NCBI GenBank assembly: GCA_028278465.1 | Contig: JANQEF010000031.1 | Coordinates: 1-23,613, forward strand | Direction: 5' to 3' | From: Dehalococcoidia bacterium | Lineage (GTDB): Bacteria; Chloroflexota; Dehalococcoidia; Lucifugimonadales; Lucifugimonadaceae | DNA: 23,613 nt | Shown: positions 1 through 6,816 of the stretch, in pieces | Numbering within the stretch: the first letter of the stretch is position 1 | Layout: each line of letters opens with the position of its first letter | Translations under genes and position numbers: made by a program | Notes under the pieces: generated by a model | Database searches by the model: none | What the model was told of the DNA's origin: nothing | What the model saw: the letters and a program-made list of their open reading frames with translations, nothing else

Positions 1-411
1 GCGAGCGTTGGCCTGTACCTCTTCGGCGTAGACCTCGGCCTCTTCACGGGCCGACTGCGACTTCTTGAGCTCGCTCTGGGCCTGCTCGATCATGCGAGAG
101 CTTCGAGCGCCGGCGTCGGACTTGATGCGCTGCGCCTCGGCCAGCGTGTCCTCGGCCTGCTGCAGCTTCATGCGCGCCTGCGCCTGGAGCTCGCTGCAGA
201 GCTGCTTCGTGGCGGTGATCGCCTCGTGCTCTGCCTGGGCGCGGGCGGATTCCGCCTCAGAGCGGCGCTTGCGTGCGACCACTCGCTCGTCCCGAGAGAG
301 CTCTCTCAGCAGCAGAGCCTGGCGCCAGGCTGCCTCGGCTGAGGCGTTGTCTGACGGGAACGGAGTAAACTCGTTCAGGATGCTGGCCTTCGATCTTCGG
401 TTCTGGGCCAT
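1..411 (-). CDS. Coiled-coil protein of unknown function, N-terminal part (gene continues past the window start)
   Basis: The minus strand is open from an ATG at 411 to the window edge, giving 137 residues with no stop. A ribosome binding site (AGGGAGA) lies about 9 nt upstream of the ATG. After a basic start (MAQNRRSKAS) and a short segment, the chain from about residue 30 is almost entirely Ala, Glu, Gln, Arg, Lys and Ser with few aromatics. This is the composition of a long alpha-helical coiled coil; there is no signal peptide or membrane segment in the visible part. DivIVA-like, ATP-synthase-b-like or other scaffold proteins share this composition, so function cannot be assigned. It is transcribed away from birA, with a 253-bp divergent spacer between them. 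Existence as a gene is well supported by the RBS and coherent composition; identity is unknown. Confidence 0.72.
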   Translation of the reverse strand, partial: MAQNRRSKASILNEFTPFPSDNASAEAAWRQALLLRELSRDERVVARKRRSEAESARAQAEHEAITATKQLCSELQAQARMKLQQAEDTLAEAQRIKSDAGARSSRMIEQAQSELKKSQSAREEAEVYAEEVQANAR

Positions 412-664
412 ATTCTTGGGTCTCCCTGTGTTCCGGTCCGCACAGCCGGGCGTCCTGCCCGTCGCGGCTCGCTGAGCAGCCAGCAATCCCGAACACGGGG
501 CCGGCGTCTCCTCACATCTCTTGCCAAGTTATGCTGCACACCCATTGCACTCCAACGCAGTTCTTACAAGTTGCGATGAGTGGAAGCACCCACCGGAATC
601 TGATGGCCGCGGACACATGGACCGTGGATACCGGCCGCAGTCGACAGCGGCAGGTGGTTGAGCG

Positions 665-1423
665 ATGCGCGGCTCCGAGAGGCTGATCGGCAGAGAGGTC
701 CGGCGCGTTGCCGCCACCGGTTCGACGATGGACGACGTGGCGCAGGCGTCGCGTGAGGGCGCGGCCGAAGGTCTCGTTGTCTCGGCCGATGCGCAGACCT
801 CGGGCCGCGGAAGGCACCAACGGGAGTGGGCTTCGGAGGCGGGTAAAGACGTGCTGGCGTCTGTGCTGTTCAGGCCGCGGCCTGCGATCGCCGGCGAGAT
901 CGGGATGCTGCTGGCGCTTTCGATCGCCGAGGTCGTCGAGGTTGTATGTGGGTGCGATGTTCGGCTGAAGTGGCCGAACGATGTGCGGGTCGATGGCGAA
1001 AAGGTCGCCGGGATTCTGCTGGAGTCGGAGCAGGGTCCAAGCGGATTGGCGGTCGTGGCGGGGATTGGCCTGAACGTGAACTCGCAGATGCGCGGCGTCT
1101 CGCCGGACGGCGTGGCGGCAGTCAGTATGAGCGAGCTGGCGGACCGGGAGTTGAACCGCGATGAGGTGCTGGAGGAGTTGTTAGGGAGGATAGACGGCTA
1201 CTACGCGGAGGTGCGAGCAGGCGGAACGGTGGCGCCGGCGTGGAGGAGCAGGCTCGAGACGATCGGGCAGCGGGTTACGGTGACGTTTGTCAGGGGTGAC
1301 GGCGCGGAGAGTTCGGTTGCAGGCGTAGCGGAGGATGTTGACGAATCAGGACGGCTGATAGTGCGGGACGAGAACGGTCGCGCGTGGCCGGTAGCAGCGG
1401 GCGAGGTGACGTTGAGGGAGTGA
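665..1423 (+). CDS. birA: Biotin--[acetyl-CoA-carboxylase] ligase, monofunctional
   Basis: This enzyme activates biotin to biotinyl-5'-AMP and transfers it to the acceptor lysine of biotin carboxyl carrier proteins in the cytoplasm. The 252-residue product carries the family signatures: SGRGR at residues 46-50 (adenylate-binding loop), KWPNDV at 102-107, KVAGILLE at 113-120 with the lysine expected to contact biotin carboxylate, and GIGLNVN at 133-139. The C-terminal small beta domain follows. The protein starts directly with the catalytic domain, so it lacks the N-terminal winged-helix repressor domain of the 321-residue E. coli BirA and should not regulate biotin genes. The ATG is preceded by AGGTGG seven bases upstream. 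No biotin synthesis or carboxylase gene is nearby, and the gene ends at a large repeat block. Confidence 0.95.
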   Translation: MRGSERLIGREVRRVAATGSTMDDVAQASREGAAEGLVVSADAQTSGRGRHQREWASEAGKDVLASVLFRPRPAIAGEIGMLLALSIAEVVEVVCGCDVRLKWPNDVRVDGEKVAGILLESEQGPSGLAVVAGIGLNVNSQMRGVSPDGVAAVSMSELADRELNRDEVLEELLGRIDGYYAEVRAGGTVAPAWRSRLETIGQRVTVTFVRGDGAESSVAGVAEDVDESGRLIVRDENGRAWPVAAGEVTLRE

Positions 1424-1429
1424 GGCTCT

Positions 1430-1509
1430 TGTCATCTCGAGCGCAGTGAGAGATCTGACCGTTCGATCTGAGACCGTCGGAGAGATTCCGGATCAAGTCG
1501 GGAATGACA
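1430..1509. repeat. Family A repeat, 80 bp, TGTCAT...ATGACA ends
   Basis: The element starts TGTCATCTCGA, contains GAGAGATCTGACC, and ends in a small hairpin followed by ATGACA. The terminal hairpin arms are ATTCCGGA and TCGGGAAT around the loop TCAAG, with one mismatch. A same-sized copy lies at 13898-13976 and a longer variant at 9044-9137. The first 33 bases also match, in inverted orientation, the segment ending at 1832, so 1430-1832 may be one larger composite. Confidence 0.75.
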
Positions 1510-1569
1510 GTTCGCCCTCCCATATTGGGAGGGGGTAGAGGGGGAGGGTTATTCGTCTTGTCTGGCAAG

Positions 1570-1609
1570 GGGCGGTACTTGCCCCGCCCGGTGGCGCCGG
1601 AGGCGGCAC
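1570..1609. repeat. Family D double-hairpin module, copy 1
   Basis: Hairpin 1 is GGGCGG (1570-1575), an 8-nt loop containing CTTG, then CCGCCC (1584-1589). Hairpin 2 is GTGGCGC (1591-1597), a 5-nt loop, then GCGGCAC (1603-1609), pairing at six of seven positions. The same two-hairpin geometry recurs at 9149-9188 and 3787-3826 with different stem sequences. A family B element begins five bases downstream, as it does after the 9149 copy. Confidence 0.7.
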
Positions 1610-1613
1610 GATC

Positions 1614-1719
1614 GTGTTTCCTGAGCGAAGCTCAGCGGAGTCGAAGGATCTCTGGTGCGCATAGTCGGTCATGACAGGACGAGTTTTCTACAGAAGAGAC
1701 CCTTCGACTTCGCTCAGGG
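1614..1719. repeat. Family B repeat (GTGTTTCCTGAGCG...CGCTCAGGG), copy 1
   Basis: The left end GTGTTTCCTGAGCGAAG, followed by AGTCGAAGG, is inverted-complementary to the right end CCTTCGACTTCGCTCAGGG. The outermost GAACAC of the right end is missing in this copy. Its middle section is nearly identical to that of copy 2 (1930-2041), while copies at 2283-2391 and 9193-9304 share the ends but differ in the middle. Confidence 0.75.
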
Positions 1720-1876
1720 CAATCTAGCTCAGGATGGCGGCTCGTTCCTTCTCCCAGCGGGAGAGGGTGCAGGATGAGGGAGAAGTTGTCTCACGTCGAC
1801 CAGTCAGATCTCTCACTGCGTTCGAGATGACAAAGGCGCGTGCCTCTTCCTTCCCGCTGGAAGAGGAAGCTAACGA

Positions 1877-1927
1877 CCCTCCCTCTAACTCGCGCCCGCA
1901 AGCGGGCACCCGAAGCTGGGAGGGAGG
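1877..1927. repeat. Family C hairpin repeat, copy 1
   Basis: About 51 bp whose ends CCCTCCCTC and GGGAGGGAGG are complementary. The centre holds a second small hairpin, GCCCG-CAAG-CGGGC. Copies lie at 2230-2280 and 9311-9357. A family B element follows two bases downstream here and at 2230, whereas at 9311 the order is reversed. Confidence 0.7.
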
Positions 1928-1929
1928 AT

Positions 1930-2041
1930 GTGTTTCCTGAACGGAGCGGCAGCGGAGTCGAAGGATCTCTGGTGGGCATAGTCGGTCATGACAGGACGAG
2001 TTTTCTACAGAAGAGGCCCTTCGACTTCGCTCAGGGAACAC
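1930..2041. repeat. Family B repeat, copy 2
   Basis: This 112-bp copy has the full left end GTGTTTCCTGA and the full right end CAGGGAACAC. Its middle matches copy 1 (1614-1719) almost exactly. Confidence 0.75.
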
Positions 2042-2229
2042 AGCGCGGCCTTCCATTCGACTAGGCTCACGGCAATCTAGCTCAGGATGGCGGCTCGTTC
2101 CTTCTCCCAGCGGGAGAAGGTGAAGGATGAGGGAGAAGTTGTCTCATGTTGAAGAGTCAGATCTCTCCCTTCGGTCGAGATGACAAAGGCGCATGCCGCT
2201 TCCTTCCCACTGGAAGGGGAAGCTAACGA

Positions 2230-2280
2230 CCCTCCCTCTAACTCGCGCCCGCAAGCGGGCACCCGAAGCTGGGAGGGAGG
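2230..2280. repeat. Family C hairpin repeat, copy 2
   Basis: This copy is nearly identical to the one at 1877-1927 and lies at the equivalent place in the second unit of the 353-bp duplication. CCCTCCCTC and GGGAGGGAGG form the outer stem and GCCCG/CGGGC the inner one. Confidence 0.7.
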
Positions 2281-2282
2281 AT

Positions 2283-2391
2283 GTGTTTCCTGAGCGAAGC
2301 GCAGCGAAGTCGAAGGACCTCTACGTAGGAGAGCCAGCCTGACAGGTCGGCCTTTGGAGTCAGAGACCCTTCGACTTCGCTCAGGGAACAC
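2283..2391. repeat. Family B repeat, copy 3
   Basis: A 109-bp copy with conserved inverted ends (GTGTTTCCTGAGCGAAG and CTTCGCTCAGGGAACAC). Its middle differs from copies 1 and 2 apart from a shared CCTGACA-like patch also present in copy 4. Confidence 0.75.
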
Positions 2392-2442
2392 AACCCACCC
2401 TCTAATCCCCTCCATTCGAGGGAGGGAGAATCGGCGTTACCC

Positions 2443-2715
2443 TTGGCACAGATCAACATACGGGTTCAGCCCCGAGCTTCCCGGAATGAGGTGAGCGGCC
2501 TGCTTGAGGACGGCTCGCTGCGTGTGCACGTGACTGCGCCGCCTACTGACGGCCAAGCCAACGCCGCCGTCATCAAGCTGCTCGCCAAACGCCTCAAGAT
2601 CGCCCCGTCAGCACTAGAAATCGTGCGCGGGCAAACATCGCGTACCAAGACCATTGAAATCGCCGAACTGACGGCCGCTGAGCTCAGACAGAGGCTCGCA
2701 GCGACTCCGCGATAA
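2443..2715 (+). CDS. yggU: DUF167 (YggU) family protein
   Basis: A small soluble cytoplasmic protein of the YggU/DUF167 family, whose biochemical role is unestablished. The 90 residues fit the family size and pattern: an N-terminal strand with VQPRASRNEV (8-17), the LRVHVTAPPTDGQANAAVIKLLA core (about 26-48), and a C-terminal GQTSRTKTIEI (64-74). The only sensible start is TTG at 2443, with a purine-rich GGAGGGAGA about 12-14 bases upstream that lies inside the repeat-derived remnant at 2398-2428. The gene converges on yggT and their 3' ends overlap by 32 bp. In many bacteria yggT and yggU are co-directional neighbours, so the opposite orientation is notable. GTG or ATG alternatives were not found upstream. 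Confidence 0.9.
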   Translation: MAQINIRVQPRASRNEVSGLLEDGSLRVHVTAPPTDGQANAAVIKLLAKRLKIAPSALEIVRGQTSRTKTIEIAELTAAELRQRLAATPR

Positions 2716-2941
2716 GGAACAGCGCAAGAACCGTGATCATCACACTCAGATCGATCATGCCGATCGGCGGGATCAGCTTTCGTAGCGGCTCGATGATCGG
2801 GTCAGTGAGGTCGTAGAGGATCTGCACGATCTGGTAGCGGCGCAGGTCCGGGAACCACGACGTAAGAGCGCGGGCCACAAGAAGGAACGCCACCACTTCC
2901 AGCACAGTGGCTATGGCGTGAACTATAAGCGCTGCGTCCAT
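2684..2941 (-). CDS. yggT: YggT family integral membrane protein
   Basis: An 85-residue inner-membrane protein of the YggT (YlmG/CCB3-related) family, linked in other organisms to membrane assembly or cell division; no enzymatic role is established. Two hydrophobic segments are visible, at about residues 4-24 and 61-80. Between them lies the family-typical SWFPDLRRYQIVQILYDLTD stretch and PIIEPLRKLIPP. I chose the ATG at 2941, which overlaps the proC stop by one base (TGATG) and has GGAAGG six bases upstream. A GTG three bases earlier is possible. The overlap predicts translational coupling with proC. The 3' end overlaps yggU on the other strand by 32 bp. Confidence 0.92.
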   Translation of the reverse strand: MDAALIVHAIATVLEVVAFLLVARALTSWFPDLRRYQIVQILYDLTDPIIEPLRKLIPPIGMIDLSVMITVLALFLIAESLRASV

Positions 2942-3741
2942 CACTTGCCTTCCGAGAGCTCTTCGCCGCGCTCGAACGCCTTCTCGACCGCGTTGGCGAC
3001 CACCGCCCTGAAAGCGCCCTCTTCAAGTGCGTGCAGCCCCGCCGCGGTCGTGCCGCCCGGCGATGTCACCATGTTGCGCAGCTCGGCCGGGTGCTTGCCC
3101 GTCTCCTTCACCAGCGCCGCGCTGCCGAGCACCGTCTGCCGCGCCAGGTGCCGCGCCACGTGCACCGGCAACCCGAGCTTCACGCCGGCGTCGGCCAGCG
3201 ACTCGATGAACATGAACACGTATGCCGGACCGCTGGCACTCAGCGCCGTTGAGATATCGACGTAGCGCTCGTCGCTGAACTTCAGCTCGTCACCCAGCGC
3301 GCCCAGCATCTTCCCCGTGAAGTCGATCACCTCCTGCGGGACTTCGTCCGTGGCGGTCCACGCAGATATGCCCTGCCCGATCTGCATCGGCGTGTTCGGC
3401 ATCACCCTGATCAGCCTGCGGTGATTGAGCTTGAGGCCGATCGAGTGCAGCTTGACGCCGGCCATGATCGACAGGACGGTCTGCTCTTCCTGTAGTACGC
3501 CGGCGAGGGAGTCAGCGACGCTTTCGAACTGCTGCGGCTTGACGGCGATGACGACGATGTCGACGCCGGAGATCGCTTCTGCGTTGTCGGCGGTGACGTT
3601 TAGGCCGCTGTGTTTCGAGAGGGTTTCGCGCCGCGCAGCGACCGGCTCTCCGACGGATACCTGCGCGTCGAGGCCAGAGTCGAGTATTCCGGCGATGATG
3701 GCTTCCGCCATAACGCCGCCGCCGATGAATCCGATCTTCAT
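2941..3741 (-). CDS. proC: Pyrroline-5-carboxylate reductase
   Basis: ProC catalyses the last step of proline synthesis, NAD(P)H-dependent reduction of pyrroline-5-carboxylate, in the cytoplasm. The 266-residue length is typical. An N-terminal Rossmann motif GFIGGGVMAEA spans residues 4-14, AVKPQ is at 66-70, RVMPNTP at 112-118, SGPAY at 170-174, and the family signature VTSPGGTTAAGLHALE at 225-240. The ATG at 3741 begins directly at the Rossmann strand. No clear Shine-Dalgarno sequence precedes it. It is the promoter-proximal gene of a proC-yggT unit with a one-base stop/start overlap. Upstream lies a repeat block. The usual YggS (PLP-binding) partner of this neighbourhood is not in the window. 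Confidence 0.96.
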   Translation of the reverse strand: MKIGFIGGGVMAEAIIAGILDSGLDAQVSVGEPVAARRETLSKHSGLNVTADNAEAISGVDIVVIAVKPQQFESVADSLAGVLQEEQTVLSIMAGVKLHSIGLKLNHRRLIRVMPNTPMQIGQGISAWTATDEVPQEVIDFTGKMLGALGDELKFSDERYVDISTALSASGPAYVFMFIESLADAGVKLGLPVHVARHLARQTVLGSAALVKETGKHPAELRNMVTSPGGTTAAGLHALEEGAFRAVVANAVEKAFERGEELSEGK

Positions 3742-3767
3742 GTTGTTAGTTGAGAGGGCCTATTCCC

Positions 3768-3981
3768 GCCTGACGATCGTTGGTAGGGGCGCCGCTTGCT
3801 GCGCCCGGTCGGCCGTCCCGGCCGACGGAGATGCCGCGCACCCTTCGACAGGCTCAGAATGGCGACGGTCTTCCCTCTCCCTTGATGGGAGAGGGACAAA
3901 GGGAGAGGGTGAAAAGCGGTCGGCCTCCGGCCGACATCCCCTCCCTTTAGTTCTCTCCCACAAGGGGAGAGAAGACAAAAC
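3768..3981. repeat. Repeat block between proC and the pdxA-like gene (contains family D copy 3)
   Basis: This accounts for most of the 341-bp gap 3742-4082. It starts with a family D double hairpin: GGGCGC (3787-3792)/GCGCCC (3801-3806), then GTCGGCC (3808-3814)/GGCCGAC (3820-3826). A truncated family B end (CCCTTCGACAGGCTCAG, 3841-3857) follows, then CTCTCCC/GGGAGAGG stems, a perfect GTCGGCC-TCC-GGCCGAC hairpin at 3919-3935, and CTCTCCCACAAGGGGAGAG at about 3953-3972. The stretch 3982-4082 shows nothing recognisable. No gene is supported here. Confidence 0.75.
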
Positions 3982-4082
3982 GCTCAATCACTTCCCGTCA
4001 TTCAACGCTATCACCTGCGCCGTCGCCAAGTGCGGGAAACACGCCAATTGGTCAGTCGAGTGCTTCACCCAGCCGCCTCGCC

Positions 4083-5087
4083 CTACGCAATCCCCTTCCG
4101 CGCCGCCAGCGCCGAGCCCAGCTTCATCGCCTCCACCATGCTTGTCGAATCCGCCTTGCCCTGCCCTGCGATATCGAAAGCCGTGCCGTGGTCGACCGAC
4201 GTCCGGATGAACGGTATGCCGAGGTTCACGCTGATGCTCTCCTCGAAGCCATGCACCTTGATGGCGATGTGACCCTGGTCGTGGTACATCACCACCACCA
4301 CATCGAACCTGCCGCCAACGGCCTGGTTGAAGACCGAGTCGGCGGGGTGCGGTCCGGTTGCGTTGATCCCTTCGGCGACCGCCGCATCGATGGCAGGCTT
4401 GATCTCCTTCGCCTCGGTGTCTCCGATCAGGCCGTTGTCGCTGGCGTGCGGGTTCAGCGCGGCGACGGCGATGCGCGGTGACTCGAAGCCCCATGACGTG
4501 AACGCCTCGTGCGTGATGCGCGTCGCCGTCAGGATGTTCTCGGTCGTCACGAACTTACAGGCCTCGATGAGCGGCTTGTGCGTCGAAAGGTGCATGCAGC
4601 GCAGCTTGCCGCTCACCAGCATCGTGTAGACGGTCTGGGCGTTCGTAAGCCGCTTGAACACCTCCTGGTGGCCGAGGTCGGGGCTGCCTGAGATCTGCCA
4701 CGCTTCCTTGTTGACCGGCGCGGTGACCATGGCGGCGATATCGCCAGCGAGGCACATCTTCGCCGCTGTCTCTACCCAGCTGTGCGAGGCGGCGCCGGAG
4801 TCTGCGGAGAGCTGCCCGACGGGGAAGTCGGTGTCCTCGTGGCCGCCGATAGACAGCACCTCGATCACGCCAGGTATTCCGGCGGCGCCAGACGGATCCT
4901 CGATCGACTCGACGCGGTCGTCCGCGCCGACCACCTCCAGAGCGCGCCGCATGTCCTTCACGGTGCCAAGCACGAAGGGCCGCATACCTTCGTAGAGCGA
5001 CCGCTCTTGCAGCGCCGCGGCCACAACCTCGGGGCCGATTCCCGAGGGATCGCCCATCGTGATTCCGATAAGTGGCCTGTCAGTCAA
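4083..5087 (-). CDS. PdxA/PdxA2-family dehydrogenase (4-hydroxythreonine-4-phosphate dehydrogenase-like)
   Basis: Members of this fold oxidise and decarboxylate 4-phosphorylated hydroxy acids: PdxA in vitamin B6 synthesis, PdxA2 in threonate/erythronate catabolism. The 334-residue protein has GITMGDPSGIGPE (8-20), TAPVNKEAW (122-130), and the three metal-binding histidines expected from the family at H170 (STHKPL), H214 (NPHASDNG) and H269 (YHDQG). SVDHGTAFDIAGQGKAD spans about 297-313. The YHDQGHIAIK stretch resembles the PdxA2 branch more than classical PdxA, which typically reads YHDQGLPVLK, so I withhold a symbol. The start is TTG at 5087: GGGAGA lies five bases upstream and homology begins there, whereas the longer frame to 5186 adds an unrelated 33-residue leader. 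No kinase of the DUF1537 type is present nearby. It is divergent from the lipoprotein gene. Confidence 0.9.
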   Translation of the reverse strand: MTDRPLIGITMGDPSGIGPEVVAAALQERSLYEGMRPFVLGTVKDMRRALEVVGADDRVESIEDPSGAAGIPGVIEVLSIGGHEDTDFPVGQLSADSGAASHSWVETAAKMCLAGDIAAMVTAPVNKEAWQISGSPDLGHQEVFKRLTNAQTVYTMLVSGKLRCMHLSTHKPLIEACKFVTTENILTATRITHEAFTSWGFESPRIAVAALNPHASDNGLIGDTEAKEIKPAIDAAVAEGINATGPHPADSVFNQAVGGRFDVVVVMYHDQGHIAIKVHGFEESISVNLGIPFIRTSVDHGTAFDIAGQGKADSTSMVEAMKLGSALAARKGIA

Positions 5088-5269
5088 AGCGGTCTCCCGG
5101 TCGATGTGCTGGTGCGTGGCAGGAACGGCGAAGGGCACGTCGTAACCTGAGGTGCAAGTATCGCGCTTCCACCTGATCCGGCTCACGAATCTCTCGCGGC
5201 AGGCGGAACAATCGGGCGACGAATTTCGTTTTAGTTGTAGACGGGGCGGTGGACGCCGCGTGCAGCTGA

Positions 5270-6688
5270 ATGGACACTTCGATGGGACAGATTTTCCGAC
5301 TTCGCTCTTACAGGCCTGCGGCGCTGATGGTGGTGGCGCTGGCTGCGGTTATGACGGTTGCGGTGGCGTGCGGCTCTGACGACGGGCCGGGCGCGCAGCC
5401 AACCTCGACGCCCGACACATCAACTCCCACGCCCATACCGACGCCGGCGGGTGGGCCCGGCACTCCGGTTCCGACGCCTACACAAACCCCCACGCCGACG
5501 CCGGTTCCGCACTCCGAGCTGCAGGCGAAGCTGAACGCGGCGCGGGAGAAGTGGGACAGCAGCGCGCCGTTTGAGTACGAGTTCGAGCTGAGGTGGTCTT
5601 GCTATTGCCCATACAGCGGCACGCCAACCCTGATCAAGGTCGAGGGCGAGAGGATCGTGAGCGCGACCGACCCGATTTCAGGCGCGCCGATCGCTGAAGA
5701 CGAGCGCGGGAAGCAGCTCACCATCGATGAGCTGTTCGACTGGATCCAGATGGCGCTCAACCTGGACGGCGGCGAAGTGGTCGAGCTGTCTTTCGAGCGC
5801 GACTTCGGCTACCCGATCAGCGGATCGGTCGACTGGGTCGTGGGCGCCCTGGACGACGAGATCGGTTTCAGCGTTGCGAACCTCCGGGAAGACCCCGGAA
5901 CGGTCGACCTGGACCAGCTCAGGCGAAGCACAGATGAGGCCATGTTCCGCTGGTTCGACAACGGGCCGCAGAGCTACGAGTTCGTGTTCCGCTGGCTCTG
6001 CTTCTGCCCTCCTCCCGCCAACACGCCAACACGCGTCAGGGTCGAGGGCGGGCAGATCGTGTCGACGGTGGATGCGCGGACGGGCGAGCCGGTGACTGCG
6101 CTGGGAGGGCTCGAGTACCAGACGGTTCCGGAGCTCTTCCAGTGGATACGCGAACAGCTGAACCGCAACCCGGACTCCGTCCAACTGGAGTTTGACCGCG
6201 AGACCGGATACCCGATCGAGGCGAGCTTCGACCCGATCAGGCTGGCGGTCGATGACGAGATCGCCTTCTTCATCGACGAGTTCGAGGTTGTGGACACGCA
6301 CGTTGAGCTGCAGTCGGAGCTTGATGCTGCGCGGGCACGTTGGGACGCCTCTGCGCCAGCGAACTACTCCTACCGTTTCAACTGGCTCTGCTTCTGCCTC
6401 GACGAGTACACGGCACAGATGACAGTTACGGCGCAGAACGGCATCGTGACCAGCGTGATACGCGTAGAGGACGGTGAGCCGGTGAGCGCCGAGTTCGAGG
6501 ACAGCTTCGACACAGTGGACGAGCTGTTCGACCGCGTGCAAAAGGCGATCGACCAGGGCGCGGCGTCGATCAGGGCGGAGTTTGACCCGGTGTCAGGCCT
6601 GCCGACAGAGGTCTTCATCGACGAGAATTACCAGATCGCCGATGAGGAGCTCGGCTGGAACGCCGGCGAGGTGATCAGCCTGGGTTAA
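5270..6688 (+). CDS. Lipoprotein with three tandem DUF6174-like Cys-x-Cys modules
   Basis: A 472-residue exported protein. Residues about 8-33 form a signal sequence (RLRSYRP, then a hydrophobic stretch) ending in a relaxed lipobox AVAC with the lipidated cysteine at 34. Residues 35-80 are a Pro/Thr-rich linker suited to spanning the cell surface. Three repeats follow (about 81-205, 213-338 and 344-472). Each has a helix with an xxW, an aromatic-rich Y-x-[FY]-x-[FW]-x-W strand, a C-x-C pair (111/113, 244/246, 374/376), a basic/acidic strand, a DELF/PELF helix and an EF-acidic-G[YL]P[IT] strand. This pattern resembles DUF6174, whose function is unknown. Start is ATG 5270 or ATG 5282; neither has a strong RBS. 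A terminator-like hairpin follows. Assignment to DUF6174 is by motif memory only. Confidence 0.88.
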   Translation: MDTSMGQIFRLRSYRPAALMVVALAAVMTVAVACGSDDGPGAQPTSTPDTSTPTPIPTPAGGPGTPVPTPTQTPTPTPVPHSELQAKLNAAREKWDSSAPFEYEFELRWSCYCPYSGTPTLIKVEGERIVSATDPISGAPIAEDERGKQLTIDELFDWIQMALNLDGGEVVELSFERDFGYPISGSVDWVVGALDDEIGFSVANLREDPGTVDLDQLRRSTDEAMFRWFDNGPQSYEFVFRWLCFCPPPANTPTRVRVEGGQIVSTVDARTGEPVTALGGLEYQTVPELFQWIREQLNRNPDSVQLEFDRETGYPIEASFDPIRLAVDDEIAFFIDEFEVVDTHVELQSELDAARARWDASAPANYSYRFNWLCFCLDEYTAQMTVTAQNGIVTSVIRVEDGEPVSAEFEDSFDTVDELFDRVQKAIDQGAASIRAEFDPVSGLPTEVFIDENYQIADEELGWNAGEVISLG

Positions 6689-6730
6689 CGGTGGGCTGCG
6701 CAGCCATCGCATAGCTGCGTCACCGGTTTT
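6689..6730 (+). terminator. Likely rho-independent terminator after the lipoprotein gene
   Basis: Immediately after the stop codon, CGGTG (6689-6693) pairs with CACCG (6721-6725) and, inside it, CGCAGC (6699-6704) pairs with GCTGCG (6714-6719) around a 9-nt loop. GTTTT (6726-6730) follows directly. An alternative fold uses the perfect palindrome GGCTGC/GCAGCC at 6694-6705. Confidence 0.5.
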
Positions 6731-6816
6731 CCGAGTTCAGGTCGGCGCGCCGGTAAACTTGGCTCATTGCGCCGCCAGCGGGTTCTCATGCCTCGCGGCG
6801 CAAACCGGACGGCACG

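Larger units (their letters stand above)
1718..2423. repeat. Tandem duplication of a 353-bp composite repeat unit
   Basis: The segment beginning GGCAATCTAGCTCAGGATGG at 1718 recurs at 2071, a period of 353 bases. Each copy holds, in order, the CTTCTCCCAGCGGGAGA motif, an inverted family A end (ATGACA at 1827-1832 and 2180-2185), a family C hairpin (1877-1927 and 2230-2280) and a family B element (1930-2041 and 2283-2391). The two copies differ by scattered substitutions, and the middle of the family B element is replaced in the second copy, so the duplication is not very recent. Confidence 0.8.
1424..2442. repeat. 1-kb gene-free spacer built of modular intergenic repeats
   Basis: This stretch holds no convincing gene. 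It is a mosaic of short repeats that recur at 3768-3981, 9044-9357, 13898-14061 and 15305-15660. Open frames on both strands here are repeat-encoded and low in family-like character, so they are not annotated. In order it contains a TGTCAT-ended element (1430-1509), a double-hairpin module (1570-1609), a GTGTTTCC-ended element (1614-1719), and then two copies of a 353-bp composite (from 1718 and from 2071). A short CCCTCC/GGAGGG remnant at about 2398-2428 abuts the next gene. Confidence 0.85.

Noticed and set aside
65..475. 136-residue plus-strand open frame
   Set aside because: It is antisense to the coiled-coil gene, which has an RBS and coherent composition; this translation is Ser/Ala/Cys-rich shadow coding.
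521..555. Minus-strand promoter TTGGAG-17-TAACTT for the coiled-coil gene
   Set aside because: The match to the -10 consensus is only three of six, too weak to list as a feature.
1424..2442. Possible CRISPR array in the repeat-rich spacer
   Set aside because: Repeat units are long, irregular, inverted and of several kinds, without uniform spacers or cas genes.
1724..2459. Minus-strand open frames of 60-112 residues with PERSRR and SRWEKE-like peptides
   Set aside because: They are translations of the intergenic repeats and change frame between repeat copies; such frames are commonly mis-annotated as hypothetical proteins.
3988..4494. 168-residue minus-strand frame overlapping the pdxA-like gene
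   Set aside because: It is an out-of-frame reading of the dehydrogenase gene, with low-complexity Arg/Gly composition.
6731..6816. Possible LexA/SOS operator upstream of dinB
   Set aside because: No recognised LexA half-site pair was found by eye.
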